The position numbers and the translations under genes are program-made. From the NCBI GenBank assembly GCA_914767715.1, contig OU612072.1, positions 23,312,001-23,376,000 of the forward strand: a DNA stretch of 64,000 nt, given 5' to 3'. The DNA comes from Membranipora membranacea. Taxonomy: Eukaryota > Bryozoa > Gymnolaemata > Cheilostomatida > Membraniporidae. This document shows, piece by piece, positions 45,301 to 57,300 of this stretch (the first letter of the stretch is position 1; the number at the start of each line of letters is the position of its first letter). A model generated the notes under the pieces. That model ran no database searches. It worked only from the letters and a program-made list of their open reading frames with translations, and was not told where the DNA came from.

Positions 45301-48300
45301 CATCAGTCAGTCTTGTAGATTTTCTATGTCAAAGTGTTTATCATCGTATTATTTCCTGTGAACCTATTCAGAATTAGTTTTTATTACAGGCCTGTAGTTC
45401 TGGGGGCAAAAGGGAAGCACTACCACCCCTTAGAATAGTAAAAGAAGTGACCTAATAACATCATAATTGGAAGAAAAATATGCAGGTCAGATTTTTAAAG
45501 CTCTGGCAGGATTTCCATTGTTCATTTATACTGATGCTAACGGTAACCAAGGATGTTGTGCCTGTTTTCCAAGTCTTAAGTAGGGTTGATAGGCATCTCA
45601 GACTAATTTGCTTTGAGAGTTTAGCTGAATTTGACAAGCTATGTAACCTCATATTGGAATAAGGGAACTAAAGGGGCTTCATTGATGAGACCCATCGATC
45701 AATCAGATCCTGAGTTAGATTTGCTGTTAAAGTTTTTTTCCTTGGTGAATTGGAAAATTCAAGAACTATCAAGGATTTCTTTGCTCTTCAGCAAAGTGAA
45801 GAAATGCCAGTGACCCTCAACTAAAATTACAGCCAGTGTAACTACATGGAATAATTGAGTTTGGTGATCTTGATATGCTTTTGAAAATATTTGATTTAGC
45901 AGACTCTGGTGCATTACATAATATGATCAGGCTAATGCCTTTCTACTGACAATACTGATCCTGTGCTGTTCTGTTGATAATAGAAAGGTCCAGCCCATTC
46001 ATGTTGTCCTATGTGGTCTAGGAGGTTGATGCTAGTCACTGACTGTAGTACGTTGTTTACCAACCTCAGCTAAGTTGAGATAGGTGGACAACCAACTACT
46101 GACCTATGCAATGCCTTGTCTGCTTCACAGGTAGTTCACTGTCGTAAATGCGTGATGTACTACTTTATAATGTTCATCAAATAAAATAGTGAAGTCTCCC
46201 TAATGTCTAATAATTGCTGACCTGCCTTGTTTCAATCTTTACACATACATGGCACATCAGTGCACCGTTACAAGCCAACAGTCAATACTACTGTTAAGAT
46301 AAATATTTTTTGACCCTTGACACCCCTCCAATACGTTCCCTGGGCGGCCAACCAAGAACCCCAGCTGGTATTACTCCGGTGCCTCCCCTAGTACTCTTCC
46401 TAATCTACAGCCCTGTATTACCTGGCAAGACTTACACAAAGTCAAACAGAATCAGTATGTTCTCACCTTCTTGGAAACCACAATGCAGCTAGAATGAGCC
46501 TGAGCTTATTTTGGTGTAATAGGATTAAACATGACCACTACCATGTTAAATTATCCAAAAGAAATCACTGAAATCATACAGCTTGCGTTGTTGCCTCGCG
46601 AGGATTGTAATGAAGAAAAATAGATTGTTTTAAGTCTGTAGTTTCTATTCCAGAGCATTCAAAAACTCATTGTTTCAATTTGTATCAATCCAAGACAGGC
46701 AAAAATTCCCCAATACTTACTATATTACATCACAACAGTTGCAGCGAAGACCAAATATTCCACTGAACAATGCATCATAATGCATGAAAGTGAGCTGTGA
46801 TTTAGGGTCTTCAACTGCGTGAATAATTATGTATTGTAAGCTAAGAATATGAGGGAATCCTTTTCATATGAACTTCACTCAGCATATTATGAAAATTCAA
46901 TAGCAATTTGATTGCGTTCCCTCTCGATACAAACATGGCTGACCGAGGGTCACTGTGCAAAATCAGTTCCTATTCAATGATTAAACACTGGGCATAAGTC
47001 TGAATAATCATGTTTATACCTTCATTATTCCACTTTATACAATGATTATACCACATTCTTGGCAAAATTATGCAACTATAATTATTCAATGTATGGTATA
47101 AGTAGACAACTTATTCAATTCAATTGTAATTATACAAGTAGGTATAACTTCATCTATTTATACAATCATTATCCCGCTCTGAATAGGAACCGATTTTGCA
47201 CAGTGGGTTCTGCTTACAAATTTGGATTGGTTTATTAAATGTCTGGATAGGATCATTGAGGCGGATGTTCATAATTCTTTTGTTTTTTTGTTTTCATATT
47301 CATGAAAAAAACATAAAATTAATAAATTATCGGCAAAAATTTATCCAGTATAAAATATGATATTTTATTAACTTCGCCAGCCTCCGATGGTGAATAACTC
47401 AAATATTGATATCAACTGGAGGTGCGTAAATAGGATAGTCTACAAGCGGTATCGATTACAGCAGCTTTTATCATGTGATTGTAGCTCTTATTGACTCCTG
47501 GTGTGAAATACACTTTATCAGTGCAGGCTATCAGTTACGGCATAAAAAGTTTGATTCATGAAGAAGTGCTGATACCGGGTATGTCTGTGTTTACAATTGT
47601 CAGCAATTATTGTAAGATTTTAGCTAAACACTGATGCATAGTATTTGATTTTTCAGCTCAGACACACACCTCATCATGAGCAACACCATAAAAATTTAGG
47701 CAAGGCTTGGAAATTGAGGTTCAAAATGCTTTTAACTACTACAATCGCACAAGGAGATAACCCTAACTCAAATACAGGTATTGCCTTTTCATTTCCTACG
47801 TAGCCCCAAAGTTGTCATTGGTGAAGTTTAGAAAGGAAGGCACAGCAAACGGATTTGATGTATATGAGCTGTCACTTGATGACCATAACTCTCATGGTAC
47901 ACTCAATGTTACATGCAATGCTGAACAAGCTGCAGTGGCTGAATTTGGAGATTGCAGTAAGATTAAAACAGATAAAGGTTTCAAGCTAGTCATTTCTAGT
48001 GACATGTTATTTCGTAAACAATAGAGAAACATGTTGCCTGGTGGTGGTTGGTGGTTGAAATCTTAATCCCATCTAGTAATTGAAACTTACGAATAAATTG
48101 ATAAGGCTGGATACAATCCAGTGATGAGTTTCTTTTGAGGACGATGAACGATGATAGATGAACCAAAATCTTTTCTTCGCAGTTTCTTTTTAACCAAGGA
48201 GTCAAGTACCATATAACAAGCAGCATCAAGTCTTTTGGAGTTGAGAGTAACGTTATAACTATCGATCAGTTAGGTAAGTCACATAGGTTTAGGGCATCAG

Positions 48301-51300
48301 GCCCTGAATTTCTTCAGAGCCACTAACACTAATATGAAAAGTATTTACAATATCAATGACCAGCTTTGAGTATCAGCTTGATTTTTTGATTTTTTTTGGT
48401 TATGTCCTCAGAGAAATGGGTTCATCTTGAACAAATATAAAGTTACACTGTGATTTTTACCTTCAGCACCAGTTACAGTACCCGTTATTCCTTCTGTGAG
48501 ATCTATCTCCTCAGACACTGAAGGCTATAGAGCCATTGAACTAAACTTTGAGGGCACAAACAAGACCAGATTACAATATATCAGTATAACTTGTGAGCAC
48601 AGCAGTTCTGTGTCTCAAGATCTTTCTGACAGACAGTTGTGTACAATTGAAGACACAAGCAGTCTCTACATGCGTCAGGTGAGCTGCTCTGTTTGCATGA
48701 AATATATATGTATATATATATATATATAAATCATAGAGATTGGACTACAAAGTGAAAAAAATCATGAAAATAAACATGGTGTTTCTATGTAAAATTTGAG
48801 CTTGAACTGAGTTGTCACCTTTTGGCTCACCCTTCAAAAAATGATGTACCAATTGACTCAAGTCGAGCTGGAGGTTCAAAAATATCTTATGCTGGGTCTT
48901 CAGATCTGCTGCCTTTGATTTTAACTGTGAGCCACTCTGTGCGGTGCAAACTAGAAGGCTAGATGAAAAATTGAAACACAGCTCATAATTATTAGATTTT
49001 CGTCTGTTTTTGTTGTTTTAGCTTAGGTGGGTGGCTGGCCTCACCTACAATTTCACGGCCCAGTTGTTTGGCTACCATCAGAATGGGACAATTGTGACCA
49101 TATTCACGCATCGCCGTGTCGGTAAGGTGCTGAATCATGCCATGAAGCCATGAAGTCAGATCAGATGTGTAACTTTTGAGTTTCACTCTCCATGTATTTA
49201 TTTTCATGGAAATGACACAAATCATTTAGTTAAGATTGCAAATGTAAACAATACAAGGCGCTTCGAAGATTGTTTGGACCTAGATTGTGACAGCTCTAAC
49301 ATCCTTTTAACATTATAATCTAGCAGTGAACATGATGTGTACATCACCATCTTAATAATATATCCTACAGCTCAAACTTATGTTACACACAATATTTTAC
49401 AGATTTATTCCCGCCGAATGTCATGAGTGCTACACCTCTACCACAACCCAATGAGAGAAAAATAAAATTGGAGTGGAAAAATATAAAGAACCAGATAGTA
49501 TCTGACACACATATTAGAGGTTCTTGGAATAATGAGACAATTGCGGTAAGCACTTGATAATTTACCACTGAGTACATGATATAGCATGCGCTTGGCCTCA
49601 GGGTTTAATGCTGTTGCTCGCTTGTGTGTTTCATTACAAAGGATGACCATAGAAATAGGAGAAAAGTTAAATAATGACTGCGGAGCTGTATTAATATAAT
49701 TATTTTCTAAAGTTTTGTATCATTATAAGCAACCGTTTTACTTCAGTTTTCAGTCAATTCTTCTGTGAACAGTTACACAATTGACCATCTTAAGACTGGG
49801 ACCTTGTTCACATTTTGGATTTGGGTTACTTCTGGAGAGGGACAGATGAATTCAGTTATCTCAAGAGCCATTTCAGCATCAACATGTGAGTTTTGCAACA
49901 AGTTATTCGGTATTTGCTATATATTGGAAATATGTTGCATAACAAAGACCGATTTCGTCTCGATCATTTTCACAATCCTGTGATGAAATATGTTCTTAGA
50001 AAAGAGCCAGAGGCTGAATCTTCTTCTATACAAACCCCAACTTGCAATAATTTCAAAATCCTATATGGAGATTGCCTTGAACGCCCAAAAATGATTAGCT
50101 CGGCGTTTTGGATTTTGAATCAGTCTACATTAACATAATAGAGTAAAATGAACTTATTTTCTATCATTCAGTTCCGGTACTTCCTGTACTGAATGTGAGC
50201 GAGTTGCGAAGAAGAGGAAACCTTGTAGTTTACCGAGTTCAAGCCTCACCTTTACCTTCACAGAACTACAGCCTACTCAATGTCTCATGTGTACCAGTTG
50301 AACCTCTGCAATCAAGGTACAGCTCTCCCTCTATTCTCAGTCTGAACAGAGACAGAAAAGAGGTTGGTGCGCCTTGTTGCCTCTCTTTGTCCAAATGCTC
50401 AGCGTTACTATGTTTGTTTATTGAAAATCTTGTGTCCAAAGATCTTCATATCAAATTTGAGGTGGAAAATACTTTTAGTTCAACCTGTAAACACACCAAT
50501 TACAACCATGTGCAAATTTTTATTCATGCGGTAGAACGTAATTTAAAACCAAGTAAACCAGGTCAAATGAGATTTTGTGGTGCAGGAATGATGTAATTCC
50601 TATTGTTATATCTTTGCATATGAGAAAAGTGAATTATTGGTAACTTTGTTCCATAACAAATAGGGTTCTATGTACCTTTATCATCACACAACATCAATGG
50701 CATCTTCTATACGCTCATGATAATTATTCAACATATTTGGTATACCATGTATCCCATGTATACCATTGGATGAGCACGCAGGTTTTCTTATGATCAGCTT
50801 GTGTTGTGTGATTGCAGCTTTTGTTGAATCCTGGAGTGAAATACACCTTATCCGTGCAAGTCAGCAGCTACGGAAAAACAAGCTCAAATCACCAGGAATA
50901 TATATTATATCGTATGTGTTAACAGCTAAGCTTTCATTAACTTCTGACTGTGACGGTTCTGCCATTTATAAATTCATGAATGAGATTACCTAGTTCAATC
51001 TATGGCATTTATTAAGAACCATTGAGGTGTAATCCAATCACAGCCACATCCCCTCACATATGTTCTATGTTCTAGTTCTAATAATCATGGTATACTTTCT
51101 GTTTTATACAGCTCCAAATGCACCTCAAAACTTGGCAATTGAGAAGGTCTTTCTCAAGCCTATCCTAAAGTTAACATGGGTCTTGGCCCCTGGATCAGAG
51201 CAAGATTCTGTGACGATAAAAGCCTGCTGGAAAGAGATGTGTCACGCAAAAAAAGTCAAATTGGAGCGAGAAGACGGAAAGATCACCGAAGAGTATGATT

Positions 51301-54300
51301 TCAACATAAAATCGTTCACACAACAAGTGACATACAACTTCACCATTTCCGCAGCTAGCTATGGTAATAACGGACCAGAAAGTATGGCAGTCTATTACAA
51401 GACAAGTGAGTGTGATGGAGTTGTCAAGGGATCAAGAACAGTAACTGCTGTGATTTTCTTGCAGCTCCGCCCCTCCCCCTCCATTCAGTTGGCCTCTCTT
51501 CTCAGACGTGTGATTTGTTAGCTGCAGCATCATAGAAGTTTACAGATTTATTTTGAATATTGATAATGTTCACAATCTACATTACTATATGCATGTATAC
51601 AATTACTGGATGATCTTTTAAAATTAATTGTACATTCAGTAATCAAAAGCGATTTGATCATCGACGGTTTTTTTTTACATTTTCCATTAAGTATGTTGTT
51701 CTCTCAAACAATTCATCACCTCCAAAATGAGTAATTAAGCACATTGACCTTTCCAGATAAAGTATGCCCGCTTTTAGACACTTTGGGTTATCTGGTGGAC
51801 CTGAACGGATCAGTTGCCACTGAATTCAAAAGCGGAGAGGCCTATAACCTATCATGTACCAAAGGGTATGAAGTTCCTCTGATGGATAATTTATGGCAGT
51901 GTGAGGATGGTGAATGGATATCTGGAGAGGACTGTTCAGGTATGTTGTTAAACAAGAAATAGAATACCAAACTCAAAACAGCTTTTGATGTGATGTGTCT
52001 GATAGGATGTGTAGCTGCGTTGAGCTGCTGGATTTGTCCTGCCAATCGCTGAGTGTGCATGCTAATTGGGCTGTCATTGTATGGCTTTGGTGCATTTGGG
52101 GCTTTGTAGCTATTGTGCCCAATTAGATGCACTGTGTATATGACACTGTGGATATAATACCTTAGTTGCCCTCTGGAGCTCTGCGATGATTCATGTTGTA
52201 AATGTAATTTTAAATGCTCCGGTTCATAAAAATGTTTATTAATTTCTGGGCAAAGGTAAATTTGAATAAGATTAGGAAACTTCAATGGTAAGCTTTATTA
52301 CTTTATTTTCTTGATTAACTTGTAATTGAGTAATTAATTGATTGAGATTAGTTTGAGTAAATATTAGATTAAAGTAGTTAAATAGATTACGACGGCTAAT
52401 ATTGAGGCACTTTTTTAACATCTTTACCTGCACCTGATTATTCACCTCTTTTATTACAGTTTCACGGCGGTTCAGTAACACCAATAAATCATTGCCAGTG
52501 ACACAAAGTTCACTAAATTGAAACAAACACCTCAGGCTCAGAACAGTGAAACATTCCCACAGTACTGGCACTGCTCTCCACGGACTGGCTTACTCACAAC
52601 ATTCGCAACTATGAACGCATACTCTACGGCAATTCGCATCAATACCTAGATGCAGTGGATTAATTCAATCGTATCCACCACCAAGCCAGCCATCAGTGAC
52701 ACTCTTAAATCATAAAGCCACACTTGCCGTTTACTCCTAACGTAAAGCATCATGGAGTTATTACAGCAAAGTTAAAATCTCTTGACTACACTTTGCATGG
52801 CTCGAGTGTCACCTGCAGTGTCAGAAATAGAAATACATATATATATATATATTCTGTTATATATATATATATATATATCTCTCTCTCGTCAGCTGACGCA
52901 TCTTCAATCTACATCACAGCTGACAATAACACTAACTTTAATCTAAAGGATTAAAATAATCTACAATCATCAAAGGACGACGGAGCACTTTCTTGCACTA
53001 TTATCACAGGTGCGTGCCTCAATAATTTTAAGCCATCGATTTTTGTAGGTCATTTTTTTTGAAAATATTCACAAGGTCACATATATAGTGTAGCTTCTTG
53101 GTTGCGCGGGTTGGGCGTGTCCTGTGCTGGGCATTGACTGTTCATTGGTTTGTGCATCCGGCGATTGTTGGGGCCGATCTTGTGTGCTCATCATTTGCTG
53201 CACTCCTGTCCATCGATTCTTGCGGTGTTGTCACTATGGCCGGTCATGAGTTTTCTCGGGCGGAGCTTGAGGCTCTCAGGGTTTCGGATTTGAGGGAGAT
53301 TCTGAGAGCTATGGATTTGCCAGTGGCTGGTCTTAAACTTCAGTTGATTGAGAGAATTATAGAAGCTCAATATAACTATAAAACTAAGGCAGTCGTGCTA
53401 GAATTACAGCTGTCTCATCTAGAAAACTCGTGTAAAGAATTAGAATTATCAAGATTCCTCAGAAATATGGTTAATCTTGACAGTACCAGAGTGAATGTAC
53501 CTAGTCAACAGAACGCTGCTAGTAATTTGCCGCGTCAACATAATGTGCCTAGTGTTCAAAGAATAAACATTCCCCATAGACAAGGTGGAGATAATCCACC
53601 ACAAATTCAGGTCAATGCTAATTTGAGTAGGCATCACTTACAAGACATGGACTTAACATTAGCAGGGTCAGAGGCTAACAATAGCATTCAGTGTGGCGAA
53701 GTGAAAGCTAATCACCATTCTATTGTTAAATCAGTAGCTACCTCTGATAGTTCAGATTGGCTTATCAAACGCTCAAAACCTGAGGAAGCTATTACTTCGC
53801 TACGACCCATCAAGTCTCGTGCTGAGTCAGACCATAATTACCCTGCTACTGCTCAAAGGCCTGCTAGATACAATACCTGGCTTTCTAAACCCAAGCTGAC
53901 TGTTGAAGATAGATCTAATAACGCTAGGGTTTCAGATTGGCTTATACCTAGTCAACAAGCTGTAAGCTGTAAACTAGATTTAGGAGTTGCCCATAATCAG
54001 TCTATACCAAATCAAACCGATATGACGTTATGTGCATCTAATCACTGTGCTCCCCATGTCTCCCACAGTTGCTCCCACAGTGAAAGTGCAGATAATTCCA
54101 AAGCTGATTCTCTATTCCGTGCCCAGGAGCATAGAGAGTTAGTTGAAGCCATAAGGGCTCCAGGTATAAATCCTCCAGTATTCTCAGGTGATTTGATAGA
54201 TTATCCAAGGTGGAGAAAGGCATTTAATGTCTTCATAAATCAACGGGTCAATCCTTCCTCTAGCGATAAGCTGTACTATCTAGACAAATATACAGCTGGT

Positions 54301-57300
54301 CCAGTAAGCGAGGTAATTCAATCATATATCTATCTAGACTCAGAATCGGCCTACCAAGATGCCTTGAAGGACATAGAAAACTTGTATGGGAATAATTTTC
54401 TGGTAGCTGAAGCTTTCAAGAAAAAGCTATTATCCTGGCCGAAAATACAAATCAATGACTCAAGAGGTATATTTAGTCTGACCAACTTCCTAAAGCAATG
54501 TCGTACTGCGATGAATGATATTAGCGAACTCAAGTGTCTAGATCTACCTGAGAAGAATCAACAAATTGTTAGGCTTCTTCCTGATTACATATCCAGGCAG
54601 TGGAATTCCAAATCTACTGATTATCAGATCAAGCATGGAAATTCTTTCCCTCCATTCAGTTACTTTGTAGAGTTTTTGATGTTCGAGTCAGCCAAAGCGA
54701 ATAACCCAATAACTTCTGTGAATGCTTTGAGAGAGACCCAAGTCTCTGACAAATCAGGTCACAGCCAATCTAAATCTAAAACTAACCGTGATAGCTCAAA
54801 CGTTAACAAATATGCGGTTACACATCACACCACCACAACCAACAAGACAAAACCTAAAGAGAATCGTAAATGTTGTTTATGTAACACAGCTGATCATTTC
54901 TATGTCTCCAAATGTCAAACCTTCAAGGATCACAATGTCGATGATCGTTGGAAGGTAGTACAAACCCATAAGCTGTGCCATCGATGCCTTGGGCCTAATC
55001 ACCCACAGAGTAAGTGTAACAAAGATTGGAAGTGTAGTAAATGTTCTAAACAGTATCATCACACGCTACTCCACAGAGAATCGATGGCACCAGCTGGGTT
55101 TCCTACTTCAACAAACACTGTGTGCAACGCAACACAAGAGCAAGTATCAACAGATTCAGGGTGTATATTTTCACCAATTATTCCTGTCTGGGTGTCTTCA
55201 TTGTCAGACCCTAACAATGAGATTCTCACATATGCCATGATCGACTCTCAGTCTAATCGGACATTTATTACCGAGGATTTAGCAAGTTTAGTGAATTCCA
55301 AATCATCTCCAGCTAACTTAGAAATCTCAACTATGACCAGTGTTAGAAAACCTGTAGCCTGTCATGTATTCTCAGAGCTAAGAGTAAGAGGTTTCTATAG
55401 TTCAGTATTCTATGATCTACCTATGACATTCACTCGACAACAAATTCCATGCTGTGTGTCCGATATACCATCAACTGAAAATATTCACAACATAAGTCAC
55501 CTAGAAAATATACGAGACTACATAGCTCCAAAGCTGAACTGTAGTCCTGGTTTGCTGTTGGGTAGGGATTGTCATAAGGCAGTCATTATTCAGAAAGTCA
55601 TCGAACCACCGGAAGATTGTGCTGCTCAAGCCATCAAATATGCTCTAGGGTGGACTGTCGTTGGACCTAGTCAGCCAAGCTCCAATACCTTATTTACTGA
55701 TCAAGTAGGGGTGAGCCATTACACCTATTTTGTGCCTAAATTATCAGATGAAAGTCCAACGACATCTATTTGCTTCAAGACCCAAATCAATGATGTCACA
55801 CCTAGAGAACTGATGAAGCAAATAGATGGTTTGGAGTTTCAGGAGTCCAACATTACAGGTCCAACCTCTCAAGATGATCTAAAGTTTATGAATATATTAG
55901 ATCAGTCCACATGCCAAGATGATAGGGGTTTTTATGTCATGCCATTGCCGTTTAAGCAGAGTGGTATACTACTAGACAGTACTAACTATGAACCCGTTCT
56001 GAAGCGCTTCCATGGCCTGCTGGCCCAGTTTAAGCGAAGGGATGATGAGTACAAGCGAAAATACAGCGAATTCATGAACGGTTTCATAGCTAGGGGTGAA
56101 GCAGAGATAGTACCACAAGCTGATCTCGAAAGGGGGGAGGGTTGTTGGTATTTACCTCATCATGGTGTGCTCCACAAAAAGACCAAAAAACTCAGATGTG
56201 TGTTCGATTGCTCTAGTGAGTATATGGGACAGTCTCTAAACGATAAACTACTACCGGGACCAGACTTAAACAACTCACTACTGGGTGTTCTGATGAGATT
56301 TCGCCAAAAGCCTATAGCATTGTGTTGTGATATAGAGAAAATGTTTCATAGGTTTTATGTCGCTCCAGAACACAGAGACTACATGCGATTCTTTTGGCTA
56401 GATGATGAAAACTGTATCAAGACTTATAGAATGTGTGTTCATATCTTTGGCGCTCGCTCATCTCCTAGCTGTGCTAAATATGGTCTGAATAGATTAGCTC
56501 AGGAACACGGAAACTCTTTTCCACTAGCACAACAATTTATACAGCGCAGTTTCTATGTAGACGACGGGCTATACAGTGTATATACAACAAGACAAGCTAT
56601 AGATCTCCTGCAGGAGACTAGGGAAATATGTAGTAAGGGAAATTTGCGCGTGCATAAACTGTTATCCAATAGTGTAGAGGTTTTGGAGTCGTTCCCACCT
56701 GAAGATGTTATTCTCGACTGTACCAAGGACATCACACTTGTAGACTCAGAACGAGCTTTAGGCATGCTATGGTCCATATCATCAGACTCATTCAAGTATA
56801 GTTATAAACCCATAGATAAGATATACACTCGTAGGACCTTACTAACTAATGTAGCTTCGGTATATGACCCACTTGGACTCTTGTCACCCCTGCTGCTGTC
56901 TGGTCGGAACTTGATACAGCAGACATGTAAGACTGGCTTAACTTGGGATGATCCTATAGATGATGATACTGCTAAAAATGCAAGTTATGGGATATAGCTA
57001 TGTCAAAATTATCTCAAGTCTCTATTCCACGATGTATACATCCAATAGACTTAGTACCTGTCCGTAACGAAATCCATACTTTCGCTGATGCTAGTCTCAA
57101 TGGTTACGGAGCATGTACATATGTCAGATCCTTCAATGCTGAGAATAAAGTTCATTGCTCTTTATTACTAGGTAAATCAAGAGTAGCGCCATTGAAACCA
57201 ACAACTATTCCTAGATTAGAGCTTCAGGCTGGCTTACTGGCAGCAAGGCAGTCTAAGAGTGTTCTGAGTGAAATGGGATGGGAGTGTGAAGCGTTTCTAT

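Noticed and set aside
45480-45815. Two overlapping open frames in the long D intron
   Set aside because: They are in different frames, have no recognisable family and no counterpart in the minus gene; possibly a transposon remnant, but unsupported.
46310-46492. Proline-rich open frame (TPPIRSLGGQPRTPAG)
   Set aside because: Short, intronic, without homologous counterpart in the paralogous introns or recognisable domain.
51842-52571. Minus-strand open frames in the BEL/Pao LTR, repeated at 59433..60138
   Set aside because: They are antisense frames in LTR sequence that appear identically in both LTRs.
53098-53235. Upstream extension of the Gag frame with a hydrophobic start
   Set aside because: It begins at TTG with no ATG; the first ATG in good context is 53236, directly before the SAP-like region.
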